Shown here piece by piece: positions 32,074-45,700 of a DNA stretch of 64,000 bases; position 1 is the first letter of the stretch, and each line of letters starts with the position of its first letter. The translations under genes and the position numbers were made by a program. Below the pieces are notes generated by a model. It saw only the letters and a list, made by a program, of their open reading frames with translations. It was not told the DNA's origin and ran no database searches. Location of the stretch: NCBI GenBank assembly GCA_023525975.1, contig CM042042.1, positions 44,403,880 to 44,467,879 on the forward strand, in the 5' to 3' direction. This DNA comes from Smallanthus sonchifolius (taxonomy: Eukaryota > Streptophyta > Magnoliopsida > Asterales > Asteraceae).

Positions 32074-35058
32074 TGTGACAATCCGGACTTTAGAGTTAAC
32101 CTCGTTAATAAATTCTGTTAAAAGTTAACCTAAATAACTTACCTAAAACTGCAGGGACTGTTTCTGTCATTTCTTTAAACTCCAACTTCATGGATTAGTT
32201 ATGTAAATACTCATAAATCAAATCTATTGACTTTGCAAAGTCAGATTTTTATTCTGTTGATCGTTGAAAGTCAAACAAACTAGTCCTTAACTCTATACAA
32301 ACCGTAAGGGCTAATTCTGTCAAACTCTAAAGCTTCAATTCACATGAAACTTCAGGGACTGAATCTGCCAAGTCCCAAAACCCTATTAGCGGACTTCTCA
32401 AAGTCAAAATCAAACGATTTTGTTTCCTATTGACTTTTACAAGTCAAACCCGTATGCATTAGACCCAAATTAGAGATTTGTAACGGAAATTCGTGGGAAT
32501 TGAAATCGAAACACACGATCTCTATCATAAACGCCCGTCATTAGAGCCTTTACACCGTCATTGATTCGAATTCAAGATCAATTACGAGGAGTGAAGTTGT
32601 AACCGTCGACTCATATCATGAATCCATCAAATTCGGCAAATGATCATAGGATTTTCACAAATCAAACTCTCGCACACATTATTCACATCCAAAAGAAACA
32701 ATTCCATACATCAAATCCATCAGAGAAGTGGCCGGAGTCGACGAGGATCAAAACCGTTAGGAGTCGGAACAAGCTCTAGTCGAACTCAACCAATTCGAGC
32801 ACCATTTTGGTAATTCTTTACTTATGTAGTTTCGTTTAAGTGTCTAGAGCAAAAGCCATAAGCTAATTTGATCACAGAACATCTAATCAGTCATGATCCA
32901 GATTCTAGGGTTCATACGAAACCCAATTTGGGGCTTTTGATTCTAGACTTGATCAAAATTCAATTAAATCACTTGGTTAGTTTCGCAAGAACCCAACCAT
33001 TGAAAGCCCTATATTAATTGAATCAAACAACATCAAATGTTTCAAGATCCGGATTTTAGGGTTCTTCATAAAACGATTGGGGGTTTCGACCTTAAACTCA
33101 ACCTCAATCAAATTGAGTTACATCCTCAGATTCGCAAGGATCGTTTGAGTAAAAGCCCCATTATTCCATCGATTTATAACATCCAATTTTGTCAAATCGA
33201 TTCCAGTTTTAAAACAAGGGTTTCGGTGTTAACTTGTGTAAATAATCGAATTCAAACTTGTTATTTTTATAATTAAAATCGGTCACATGTTCGTTTTTAG
33301 CCATTAAACAAAACCCCTATGAATCCAAGATCAATCGTGATCGATTTGGGTGGAATCGGGAATGGTTTTGGGTCGGTTCGCGCAAGGGGGAGAACCCACT
33401 GGAATTGTTGATTAAAACGATTTAGAACCAGATCCTAATGCGATGACCCTAGCGGGCGGACTGGTTAAGACAGTGTGCTCACAGGGAGGGAACCCGGGTT
33501 CGAGTCTCGCTCCCCCCAGTTTTGTTTTAATATTTATTTTAAGCATTATTTAATTTAAAAACTTTTTCCTATATTATTATATTTATACATTAAGGTGTTT
33601 TAACCCGGAAAATAACCCGTAGGCTCGGGTTTGAATTATTAACTCATGTTTATATATTATTCCCACTTTTATAAATAATATGTTTATGTTATTATCAAAT
33701 AAAAATAACATGTTTACATTATTATCAAACCGTAACATCGTATTAAATAATATATTCGTATTATTTTCAACCCGTGGCTAATTTTATTAAATAATATGTA
33801 TTTATATTATTTCGTACCATTTTATACCTCGTGTGACGTTTTAAATTATTTAATAATATAATCATTATATTATTTACTCACGTTTATACATTCGATAAAA
33901 AATAATATATTTATTATTTTTCCATTCAAATGATTATTTGTTTAAATCCTTCGAACATAAAAATAATATACTAAATTATATTATCTTTCTAACTGTTGTA
34001 AACGACCCAATCGTGCGAAGTTATGTATTTATTTATTTACTATCTGTTATTAACGTTCGACACGTAACGCTTTTTCCTTAATGATTTTATTAAGAAATTT
34101 ATCTAATTCCGTAGACACGTTCGTATACACTTTAATCCTTAGAATACGTTAAGACGTTCAATCTTCCGTGTCGTCGTCACAAATCCCAATGCATCCCTAA
34201 CTGTTATATTTGTATCTCTAGGGCATATGTAAGCCGTGCAGGCTAACACTTGAGATTTCAAATCTCATACTTGTGTGATACTACCTCCTACGCAACGCAG
34301 GTGAGTTTCATGGCCCCTTTTACTGTTTTTATTTGGGGGAGAAAACATGTCACAACCTTTTTGGTTTATTGTAATTCATATGATATCACTGTTGAGGCTA
34401 AGCGTAACACACTACCATGAAAAGTCCTCACACACATCGGACCGTTAATATGGTATGAACGAGGTAATTTTGGTAGTACTATTGGGTTTGACAAACCCCA
34501 CCCGTGTTAGTCGCGCTAACTTGATTGGAGGTCGAACGGGTGTTATATTGACCTTAACACATTAGTCAGAGTTGATAGACCTGGCTGGAGGCAAACAAAC
34601 AAACACGCTGTCAGTTTCGGTTGCGAGCGCTTTAGCAAAACATGAATATAGGCATGCAACCTATTGATATATATATATTGAATGTACATAATCCGCAAAT
34701 GCTTTATTTGAAAGGATTGAAAACTGTGAACTCACCAACCTAGTGTTGACACGTTTTCTTACATGTTTTCTCAGGTTGGCACTCAGGATCACGTTAAGTC
34801 ATGCATGTGTCTTGGACTCCAATTGAAATAATTATCTATTGAATAATATTTATGTTTTGTTTGTAATTGGACTTGGGCGCGTTGTTTTGCGCATTTACTT
34901 TCGTTTAACGCTTTCGCATATACACTCTGAACCTTGATCTTTTATGTTATTACATTTCAAGTCTCATATAGTGTCGTTTGAAGTAACTGATGTCTGAGAT
35001 CCTGGTATGTCACCTTCCAAAACGGTAAAACTCCGTTAGTGGAAAATGAGGGTGTGCA
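32074..35058 (+). mobile_element. Chromovirus-type solo LTR, 3.0 kb, TSD GTTAT
   Basis: Starts TGTGACAATCCGGAC and ends GAGGGTGTGCA, flanked by GTTAT on both sides (32069-32073 and 35059-35063). The interrupted host LTR rejoins exactly across it. It carries the tRNA-like module (33440-33519) and the double palindrome (34484-34542). Confidence 0.92.
33440..33519 (+). other. tRNA-like A-box/B-box module in chromovirus LTR
   Basis: GCGGACTGGTTAAGACAG (A-box-like) and CCGGGTTCGAGTCTCG (B-box-like) lie about 35 bp apart, followed by a short T run. This is the best-preserved of the six copies. Confidence 0.6.
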
Positions 35059-35100
35059 GTTATTGATTAAAACCATTTCAATCCGGCTTTGAATGTGATT

Positions 35101-35178
35101 TCCTAGCGGGTTGGAGTGGTTAGTGTGTGTGACTGTTGTGGGAGAGACCCGAGTTAGAGTCTCTCCACTCTCTTTAAT
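35101..35178 (+). other. tRNA-like module in element 1 5' LTR
   Basis: GGAGTGGTTAGTGTGTG and GAGTTAGAGTCTC, then a T-rich stretch. The B box has one substitution (TTAGA for TTCGA), whereas the other LTR of the same element (51460-51537) keeps GGGTTCGAGTC. Confidence 0.5.
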
Positions 35179-36706
35179 TTTTTAAACAAAATTTTGAATA
35201 TTATTCTTAAACAAAAACAAACCCATTATTATTATATAAATACGTTTTATCTTCGGGATTGAAATTATAATATATTTTTGAGCATTTTGTCTAAATTAAA
35301 AATAATATAATTTATTATATTATATTTCTTATGACTATTATTAAATTTGTAAAACACGCAATCAATGGTTTTATAGTCGGGTTTGGTTTTATAACCCGTT
35401 TTAATATTATTTCTCACTTTTAAAAATAATATATTTATATTATTTTCAAACCGTAACTCCAATTAAACATAATATATTTTTATATATTATTTTTTCATGT
35501 TTATAAATATTTTGTAACACTTCGAACATATAAATAACATAGTTATTTATATTATTTTCCCATAAATATATTCTCAAATAAAAAAAAATATATTTATTAT
35601 TTTTACCACATAAATGATTATTTTATTAATCTTACGAACTTAAAAATAATATATTAAGTTACATTATTTCTTAAACCTTTTATAGATGGTATAAACGCAC
35701 GAATATATTTAATATATATTATCATTTGTAATTAGAAACGTTTGTCTCGAAATGTATTTATCTTAATTATTATATTAAGAAATCCATATTCCCGTGGACA
35801 AGTTCGTCTATTCTTTAATCATTAGTGCATCTTAGAACGTTCACCCATCCGTGTCATCGTCACAACCTCATTGTATCCCTAACTATTATGCTTATAATTT
35901 TAGGGTATACGTAGGCATTTCACATGCAAACTCTTGTGTTTCATACTTGCATCCTTATGTGGTGCTATCTATTCGTTCGCAGCTCAGGTGAGTTTTCACG
36001 GACCCTTTTACTGTTTTAAACTGGGGGAGAAAACATGACGCAAACACTTTTGATTTTTGTAATTCATATATGATATCACTTGTATGACTATGCACATTAT
36101 CCTTAAAGTCCTTACATCGGACCGTTAATATGAACATAGTGAGGTACGTTGAGTAGTACTACTGGGTTTGACAAACCTCACCCGTGTTAGTCGCGCTAAC
36201 TCAATTGGAGGTCGAACGGGTGCAATATTGACCTAAACATGCACCATGATGGTGGGAGGCACACAAACAGTCAGCTTTCGGTTGCGAGCGCATTAGTAAA
36301 CATGTATATGGATTAGCTACCTGTTGGTATATATATTTAATGTATAATAATCTGTTAAACGCTTCTATAAACTGAAACCTGTGAACTCACCAACCTTGTG
36401 TTGACACTTTTCTTACACGTTTTCTCAGGACGTTAAGCTAAGGCACATGTGCACGATTAGTACATGCATGGAGTCCTAATATTATTTTATTATAATCCAG
36501 ACATACAAACTATCTTATTTACATTGTTTTAAACTAGACATTGGGCGCGTTTTTTTTGTGCACCTACTTTTTATTCATCGCTTCCGCATTTACTCTGAAC
36601 TTTTATAATATTTCAATTTGAGTCCCATGTAGTGTCAATGACTGAGATCCTAGTTTGTCATGCGCCAAACGGTAAAATTCCGTTAGTGGAATTTGGGGGT
36701 GTGACA

Positions 36707-37844
36707 GATTGGTATCAGAGCCATTGGTTATAGAGAACTAGGACTGCATACTAGACTATAACCTCACACATTAGTTACACGACACAGACACTCATACCCG
36801 ATACACATAGCACCCATACGTACATTGCGGTGCAGGCATGTTAACACCAACCATATCACCCTCTATTGATGAGGGACACATCATTTGCATTGCATCATCA
36901 TTCCTAGTGGCGAAACTCGTGGAATCACCAAAACAACATCCACTCCCATCCGAGGGCAACGAGACGGAGCCTTCGGAGGAGTCACTTACACCACCATCAT
37001 CTATCGGGTATGGTGGGCTTTCCCAGGTCTATGTTATGGACGGCACTCAGCGCTAGCACATGTCTCTTTGGGAGTTGGGTTCGTCGGAGGCGAGTCCCTA
37101 GTGTACCCACTAGCAACAATACACCGTGTGAAGGCAGACTGTTGCGCGCATCATTTCAGAATCCGTTGACGCGTAAATATCATTACTTTCCCTAGCCATG
37201 GGCTCGCTTCTTTGGTCGATATTCTGCTGAAAATAGATTGACCACAAAGTTGAGAACGCATTGCTCATTGCATACTCAAACCCTATCCTGACTCGGTTAG
37301 AAGGACGGCTACTCTTCTCCTTCCTGTAACTCGTATCCATGAATTAGTTTCACTTCTCGAAGTCGCATTTCATGTGCATGTTCCTATCTACATTCCGCTG
37401 GATTGGACTCTCGTATTGTGTTTCAACTCGAGTGAATACTCGGATCAAGCGATTCCCGACTACTTATCCTAATATGAGTCCTAGTGATCAACTTATGGTT
37501 GATGACTAAGCTTCTCGATGACTTATCATATCAGACAACACTCTGTACTTAGCAATACAAACTAAAGGACATTATGACACAAGACAGGGGGAAACTAGGG
37601 TGAGCATGCAAAGCAAATTATCATTACAGGTGCACACGTAATAGTAATTTGAGCTGCATGTAAGTCCTGGTGAAACCTAGTGTGTGGATGAATAGTCCTA
37701 ATCTGTGATTTACAGACTTAAACTTCCACTGTCTGTAGGAATTCTCATAACCCGCTCAACGACTAGTTGGTATCGTTAAACATGTTCAACAGTTGATAGA
37801 CGCGACTATCAGGTTGAAGATGTTACAGACACACTGAACTATCA
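36707..37844 (+). mobile_element. Element 1 primer-binding site and leader
   Basis: GATTGGTATCAGAGCCATTGG follows the LTR; TGGTATCAGAGC (36710-36721) is the initiator tRNA-Met primer-binding site. The leader contains a frame of 72 codons starting at 36838 that is also found in element 2 at 40917, with many substitutions. No gag is recognisable. The leader is cut at 37844 by element 2. Confidence 0.75.
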
Positions 37845-39057
37845 TGCGACAATCCGGACTTTTCAGTTAGTTCCGTTAAAAAATCCAGTTAAGTTTTAAC
37901 CCAATTAACCAAATCTTAAACCCCAGGGATCATTCCTGCCAATATTTAATCTTAAACTACAGGGACTAATCATGTAAATATGCAAAACCAAATCTGTTGA
38001 CCTGAAAGTCAAAATCATTTGGTTTTACTTCAGTTGACTTTTAAAAGTCAAACTGTGATGGTTCTTAACTCAAATTCGCGAGATATATCCGAAATCCGTT
38101 TGAATTCATAACCGAAATAGACATTAATACCATTATCTATCATCATTGGTCCATTAACATTGCTATTAACCTGAATTAATCCCATTAATTCCGTTGAAGG
38201 TGAAACCGTCGACTATTCATCAAGAATCCAACGAATTCGATCATTAGACATTACAATGTTGAAATCAAATACTATAAACATCTAAGTTGCACCCTCCTGA
38301 ACCTGTTGCACCATTCAATTCTGTGGGATACGCACTAGGAGACACCGGAGACTAACTCGTCGAACTCACGGCTGTGTTCTACCTGAACACTATCAAGCTG
38401 TTATCATTTCAGGTAATTGAATACATCATTAACATCGTTTTCATCCATATATTGAAAGCCCCATGATAATTGAGGCTTAAAACATCGATCTGACCAAGAA
38501 CCAATTCTAGGGTTCTTAACGTATACGGTTTAATCGATCATCACCATAGACGTTGTTTAAATGCAATTAAAACTTACCAATAGCTTCGAAATACCATGTG
38601 TGATGATAACCCTATGTTAATTGCAACAAACAACATCGAATAGAAAGAAATCCGTAAACTAGGATTCATGTATAAAACGTTTTGGGGCTTTTTTTTATCT
38701 TAAACACAATCTCAATCAAATTATACCACATGAATAGATTTGCAATCCCTCATTCATTAAAAGCCCCATGATTTATACTGAAAACAATATCAAATTCGAT
38801 CAAATTGAATCGTGTTCTTGAAATTAGGGTTCGGGTTTTCAAAACGGAAATTAACGAACTTAAACTCGTTGTTTTTGCAATTAACTCCACCCTCAGATTC
38901 GAAAAACCTCAACAACCGAAACCCCTATGCTGTTAGAACCTGCTACGGTCGATTTCTGTGTGAATCCATGGAGTTTTTATTCGGATCGCAACTTGGGGAA
39001 AAATCATGGTGTCTTTGAATGTTAAAATCATATGTCTTGGGTTTTGTTCACAAGTTG

Positions 39058-39130
39058 TATCCCAGAGCAGGTGGTTAAGGCGTTTGACCTACACACAGGA
39101 GACCCGGGTTCGAAACTTGTCTCCAGTGTT
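39058..39130 (+). other. tRNA-like module in element 2 5' LTR
   Basis: GAGCAGGTGGTTAAGGCG is a good A-box-like sequence. CCCGGGTTCGAAACTTG is a B-box-like sequence 35 bp on, then a T run. The 3' LTR copy is at 47220-47290. Confidence 0.55.
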
Positions 39131-39894
39131 ATTTTTTTTAAGCTTTAATGGGAGTAATTAATATAAAAAGTCTTTTCCATTATTATTATAATGATATAAT
39201 AAAATGTGTAGAACTCGGAAATCACCAGTAGGATCGGGTTTGGTTTTATAACTTATAATCATTATTATTTCCACTTGTAAAATAATATATTTATATTATT
39301 TTCAAGACACGGCTCCGTATAAAATATTATATTTATATTATTTTCAACCCGTGACCCCAAACTAAAAATAATACACTTAAATATTATTTCGCCTAGTTTA
39401 TTGATCTCGTGTAACATTCCAAACTAAATAGTAATATAATTATTTATATTATTATCCTCGAATAAAAATAATATATTTATTATTTTTACCACGTAATTGA
39501 TTATTGTGCTTTTTCTCCGAACTTAAAATAATATAATATAGTATATTATTTTCTTAGGCCGTTATTGAACGACTCAAACGCGCGAATATATTTTATTAAA
39601 TATAGTTATTTGTAATTAGAAACATTCGACACGAAACGCGTATATTTTGGTTATTATATTAAGAAATCCTTATTCCCGTAGACAAGTTCGTCTAACCATT
39701 GATCCTAAGTATATTTTAGGACGTTCGATCTTTCCTTGTCGTTGTCACAAACTCTTACGTGTTCCTAACTGTCACATCTTATTCTAGGGCATTCATAGAT
39801 TGTCCGCGTGCAATCCATTTGCGGTTAGTGTTGCATCCTTGTATGGTACTAATTACTACGCTCTACTTAGACTTAGGTGAGTTTTACGGCCCCT

Positions 39895-40085
39895 TTTTCT
39901 TGTTTTACTATTGGGGGAGAAACATGCTTACACACAAATGTATTTTACTTGTTTTCCTGTTGAGGAAGAAACAAACATGAACACCAACTATCATACTTTT
40001 ACTTGTTTTCCCCGTGGGGGAGAAACAGGTACGCAAGCAAATATTATTTTACATGTTTTTCCCGTTGGGGGAGAAAACATGACGC
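39895..40085 (+). repeat. LTR minisatellite with hairpin units
   Basis: Four units of about 50 bp around TTGTTTTCCCCGTGGGGGAG or close variants. Each unit can fold because TTTTCCC pairs with GGGAGAAAA. The related LTRs at 18433, 34334 and 36021 carry only one GGGGGAGAAAACATG unit. The 3' LTR has three before its truncation. Confidence 0.75.
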
Positions 40086-40785
40086 AACTATTTGATTATG
40101 GTACTTTATATGATATCACTGTTGAGGCTAAGCGTAACACACTATCACAGAAAGTCCTCATCGTATATCGGACCGTTAATATGGATCTTAGCGAGGTAAT
40201 GTTTAGTAGTACTATTGGGTTTGACAAACCCCACCCGCGTTAGTCGCGCTAACTCGATTGGATATCGAACGGGTGAAATGTTAGCCTACTCACATTTACC
40301 AGAGTTGATAGACCTGGCAGGAGGCATACAAACACAGTCAGCTTCGGTTGTGAGCGCTTTAGTAAGACATGAACATAGGCTAGCTACCTATAGATATGCA
40401 TGTTGAATGTACATAATCTGGCAAACACTCTCTTATTACAAACTTGAAACCTGTGAACTCACCAACCTCGTGTTGACACTTTTTCTTACATGTTCCTCAG
40501 GTCGCTTTGGCACAGGTTGCACACTTAGGATATGCATGGAGTCCTACTGTCATTTCATTCATTTCAAACATGATAAACAGTTTACTTAATTATATTGATT
40601 GACGCTTGTTGCGTGTAACTACTTTTAATTTTATATTAATGTTTACGCTTCCACATTAACTCTGAGCATTTATGTTATGACTTTTAAGTCCCATATAGTG
40701 TCGTTTGATGTAACTAATGACTGAGATCCTGGTGTGTCACCTTTCAAACTGTAAAACTCCGTTAGTGGAATTTGGGGGTGTGATA

Positions 40786-42529
40786 GATTGGTATCAGAGC
40801 CATTGGTTATAGAGAACTAGGATTGCATACTAGACTATAACCTCACACATTAGTTACACGGCACAGACACTTATACCTGATACATATAGCAACTATACAT
40901 ACATTACAATGCAGGCATGTTAATGCCATCCGTATCACTCTCAGTTGGCGAGGGACACATCATTTTCATTGCTTCATCATTCCTAGTGATGACACTCGGG
41001 GAATCACCAGAACATCATCCACTCCCGTCCGAGGGCAGCGAGACAGAACCTCCGGAGGAGTCACTTATATCACCGTCACCTGTTGGGTATGGTGGGCTTT
41101 CTCAGGTCCATGTTATGGACGACACTCAGCACTAACGCATATCTTTATGGGAGTTGGAATCGTCAGAGGCGAGTCCCTATTGTATCTACTAACAACAATA
41201 CGACGTGTGAAGGCAGACTGTTGCACGCATTATTGCAGAATCCACTGACATGTAGATGTCATCACTTTCCCGAGCCTTGGGCTCGCGTCTTTGGTCAATA
41301 TTCTGTTGAGAATAGATTGACCACAAATCTGAGAACATATTGCTAAATGCATACTCAAACCCTATCTTGACTCAGTTGAAAGGACGGCTACCTTGCTGCT
41401 TCCTGTAACTTGTATTCATGAATTAGTTTCATTTCTCGAAGTCGCATCTCATGTACATGTTTGTTACATGTTCTCATTTACAATCCGTTGGATTGAACTC
41501 CTGTATTGTGTCTCACTCGAGTGAATACTCAGATTAAACCATCCTCGACAACTCATCCTGATATGAGTCCTAGTTGATCAACTTATGATTGATGGCTAAG
41601 CTTCTCAATGACTTATCATATCTGAAAATACTCTATACTCATCAATACATGCTAAAGGACATTATGACATAGGACAAGGAGAACTAGGGTGAGCATGCAA
41701 AGCAAATTATCATTACAGGTGCACACGTAATAGTAAGTTGAGGTGCATGTAAGTCCTGGTGAAGCCTAGTGTGTGGATAAATGGTCCTAAGTAGTAATCT
41801 ACAAACTTAAGTTTCCACTATCTGTAGAGACTCTCATAACCCGCTCAACGACTAGTTGGTATCGTTAAACTCGTTTAACAGCTGATAGACGCGACTTTCA
41901 GGTTGAAAATGTTTACGGACACACTGAATTATCATCAATGGAATCCATCAATGTTATTTTCACTCATGCAAGAGTCTTAGTGATCTTAAGACTCTCATTC
42001 AAACTTAATCAATGGAACCACCTAGAGTGAAACTCTAGTAGAACCTCAGAGTAAAACCACCGACTCCAACTATGTACACAGAATTTGAGGAATTCTTTCT
42101 ATGCTAACACGTTAATCCTTACACTCCAACAATAGATCCCATTCGAACTTGTTACCTCATCCTGTGACTTATCTTTAGTCTAAACTTCGAATTTTACTCT
42201 AGCATATTCAATCCTGTAAACGGATTTCTTTCTTCACGAAATGATCCCGATGATCCAATGACATTAGGAAACGAAGACTTAACCTAACCAACCATCAGTT
42301 GAACGCAACTACTTAAACATACATCCTATCTCTTATGCTACTGGAATCTATATCTCATTAGACTTTTCTTCCTTACATGTGAACCTCTTCTCTTATCCTA
42401 TGTATTGGCTGACACTTGCCTTATAAGCGCGGGTCTCACTAGAAGTCTTAGCACGATTTCACAAATTCCATACTAGTGTGTAGTGCTCTAACTCTATTAA
42501 AAGCCAAGTATACTATTGAGATAGCAGAC
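40786..42529 (+). other. Leader and remnant region of element 2 (no gag)
   Basis: Begins with GATTGGTATCAGAGCC, the primer-binding site. A frame of 72 codons (40917-41135) parallels that of element 1 but has no recognised domain. From 41140 to 42529 no retrotransposon gag core, zinc knuckle or protease active site can be read, so gag has been lost or replaced. Confidence 0.65.
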
Positions 42530-42712
42530 TGTAATATCCCGCATCGGTTGAGGGGGAGAACGATACGTTCCTTATTAGGAGGTGGATACCTTCTCTATTG
42601 AGACGCGTTTTTCCTGGGCGAGCAACTCGTCGGGTAAAAACAAAACCGTGAGTTCCTGGATGGGCAACCCATAACGGATAATATCTTGGTACGGTTTGCT
42701 TGGGATGTTACA
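42530..42712 (+). mobile_element. TRIM solo LTR, 183 bp, TSD CAGAC
   Basis: Starts TGTAATATCCCGCATCGG and ends GCTTGGGATGTTACA, flanked by CAGAC on both sides (42525-42529 and 42713-42717). Phrases such as GACGCGTTTTTCCTGG, ACAAAACCGTGAG and ATAATATCTTGGTACGG match the widespread plant TRIM type. It lies just upstream of the pol reading frame of element 2. Confidence 0.85.
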
Positions 42713-42764
42713 CAGACGCTCATAAAATCGAAACAACTCGCATTCTTGAAGATGTAAACTAGCA

Positions 42765-45700
42765 TTGGTTAGTAATAAACTTGACATTGACCGTCTGCCA
42801 GTTACACTTGGCAGTTTCGACCTTATTGTCGGTATGAATTGGTTATCCGAGAACCAACCTGAGGCCATCTGTTGTGACAAAAATGTTTGCCTTCCTCTCT
42901 TTAGAGGGGAAATCCCTTCTGTCCAAGGCAAAAGGAGTGGTGCAGTCGTTGGCATCATATCCTTAATGAAAGCACAGAAATGTCTTCGAAAAGGTCATAC
43001 TACTATTTTGGCACTCGTGGCCGAGCGGTCATCTGAGGAGAAGAAAATTGATGATATACCAATCGTATGTAACTATCCGGAAGTATTTCCCGAGGAATTT
43101 CCTAGTCTGCCACCGCATCGTCTAGTAGAGTTTCAAATCGACCTAGCACCCGCAGCAGCGCCGATTGCTCAGGCACCTTACAGACTGGCACCCAGTGAAT
43201 TACAAGAGTTGTCCACTCAACTGCAAGATTTATTGGATAAAGCTTTCATCCGACCTAGTTCATCACCGTGGGGAGCTCCGGTACTATTGGTCAAGAAGAA
43301 GGACGGAACCTTCCGTATGTGTATTGACTACCGGGAGCTGAATAAAGTCACAATCAAGAACCGCTACCCTTTACCTCGCATATATGACTTTTTTGATCAA
43401 CTCCAAGGATCAAGTTTCTATTCTAAAATAGATCTTAGGTCCGGTTACCATCAGTTAAGAGTCCGAGAAGAAGATATCTCAAAGACTGCATTCAGAACAA
43501 GGTACGGCCATTACGAATTTATGGTCATGCCTTTCGGGTTAACCAACGCACCTGCGGTATTCATGGACCTCATGAACCGTGTGTGTAAGCCTTACCTTGA
43601 CCAGTTCGTTATTGTTTTCATCGACGACATCCTCATTTATTCCAAGAACAAGGAGGAACATGAGGAACATCTACGCCTAATTTTGGAATTACTTAAGCGA
43701 GAACAACTGTATGCTAAGTTTTCCAAGTGTGAATTTTGGATCCGGGAAGTTCAGTTCCTAGGGCATGTGGTTAATGAGAAAGGGATACATGTCGACCCAT
43801 CCAAAATAGAAGCCATCAAGAATTGGGCAGCACCGACGACTCCGACTGAGGTGCGACAATTTCTGGGATTGGCTGGATATTACCGTCGATTCATTGAAGG
43901 ATTTTCCAAAATTGCTCAACCCCTCACTGTTTTAACTCAAAAGGGTAAAGCCTATAATTGGGGCGACAACCAAGAATCAGCATTCCAACATATTAAACAG
44001 AAACTCTACAGTGCACCTATTCTAGCTCTTCCGGAAGGAACCGATGATTTTGTAGTGTATTGTGATGCATCTATTCAAGGTCTGGGTCGTGTCTTAATGC
44101 AACGCGAAAAGGTGATCGCATACGCTTCACGTCAGTTAAAGATTCACGAGAAAAACTACACCACTCATGACCTAGAGTTGGGAGCCGTAGTCTTCGCACT
44201 TAAGATATGGAGACATTACTTGTACGGTACCAAATGCACCATCTACACCGATCACAAGAGTCTTCAGCACATCTTCGAGCAGAAAGAGTTGAACATGCGA
44301 CAACGTCGTTGGGTCGAACTCTTAAACGATTATGACTGTGTGATCCGATACCACCCGGGTAAAGCTAATGTTGTAGTTGATGCCCTAAGTCGAAAAGAAA
44401 CCAAACCCAAACGAGTTCGAGCATTACAGCTTACTATTCACCCCGGATTACCTGACAAAATCCGTAGTGCTCAACTCGAAGCCCTAAAAGAAGAAAATCT
44501 ACCGCTAGAAGGTACACGCGGTCTGGAAGCACAACTTGAAGTCAAATCTGACGGTATTCGCTATTTTGCCGAGCGAATATGGGTTGCAGTATTCGGAAAC
44601 CTAAGGGAACTAGTTATGGATGAGTCTCATAAATCTCGTTACTCTATTCATCCGGGTTCTGAAAAAATGTACCATGATCTAAAGGTGTTATAATGGTGGC
44701 CAAAAATGAAGGCCGATATAGCCACCTGTGTTAGTAAGTGTCTGACTTGCGCGAAGGTCAAAGTTGAATATCAAAAACCATCCGGTCTTCTACAACAACC
44801 GGAAATTCCTATGTGGAAATGGGAACAAATATCCATAGACTTCATCACCAAAATACCACGAACCCCTACCAGATGTGATACCATATGGGTAATCGTTGAT
44901 CGATTAACAAAGTCCGCTCACTTCCTAGCAATCAAAGAGACTGACAAAATGGACAAGCTTACTCGCATTTACTTGAAAGAAGTAGTCTCTCGGCACGGGG
45001 TGCCTATCTCTATCATTTCGGATCGTGATGCACGATTCACTTCTCGTTTCTGGCAGTCATTACATAAAGCTTTTGGCACGCGTCTAGATATGAGCACAAC
45101 ATACCATCCTCAAACTGATGGACAAACGAAACGTACAATCCAAACTCTGGAGGACATGCTACGAGTTTGTGTGATCGATTTCGGTAACACTTGGGAGTCT
45201 CACCTACCGTTGGTGGAGTTCTCCTATAACAACAGTTATCACACTAGCATCAAGGCAGCTCCATTTGAAGCACTTTATGGACGGAAATTCCGTTCTCCTA
45301 TTTGTTGGGTCGAGGTTGGGGATAGTAAACTTACAGGTCCTGAACTCGTACTTGAAACTTCTGAGAAAATCATTCAAATTAGAAACCGTACGGCAGCAGG
45401 TCGTGACCGTCAAAAGAGCTATGCCGATAAGCGTCGTAAACCATTAAAATTTCAGGTAGGGGATATGGTCTTATTAAAAGTCTCACTTGGAAGGGTGTCA
45501 TTCGTTTCGGGAAATGAGGCAAACTGAATCCTCGTTATGTTGGACCATTCAAGATAGTGAAGAGAATTGGACCAGTAGCGTATCAACTGGACTTACCTGA
45601 AGGACTTAGTGGTGTACACAACGTCTTTCACGTCTCAGATTTGAAGAAATGTCTAGCAGACGAGTCTCTCGCGGTTCCTCTTGAGGAACTACACATTGAT

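Larger units (their letters stand above)
31611..36706 (+). mobile_element. 5' LTR of chromovirus element 1, split by a solo LTR
   Basis: Starts TGTGACACCCGACAAATTTC and ends GGGGGTGTGACA, followed by a primer-binding site. Without the nested solo LTR (32074-35058) and its TSD it is about 2.1 kb. Its tRNA-like module lies at 35101-35178, and its counterpart 3' LTR starts at 50420. The first 460 bp match 50420-50870 closely. Confidence 0.88.
37845..40785 (+). mobile_element. 5' LTR of element 2
   Basis: Starts TGCGACAATCCGGACTTTTC and ends GGGGGTGTGATA, with mutations in the usual TGTGAC start and CA end. It is 2.94 kb. It contains the tRNA-like module (39058-39130), an expanded minisatellite (39895-40085) and the double palindrome (40216-40275). 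It is very similar to 46007-48183, so the insertion is fairly recent. Confidence 0.9.

Noticed and set aside
33440..33519. tRNA gene
   Set aside because: A and B boxes are present, but no acceptor stem or anticodon arm can be paired, and five other copies sit at the same LTR position.
42575..42958. 127-codon minus-strand frame
   Set aside because: Antisense to the TRIM LTR and the start of pol, so a shadow frame.
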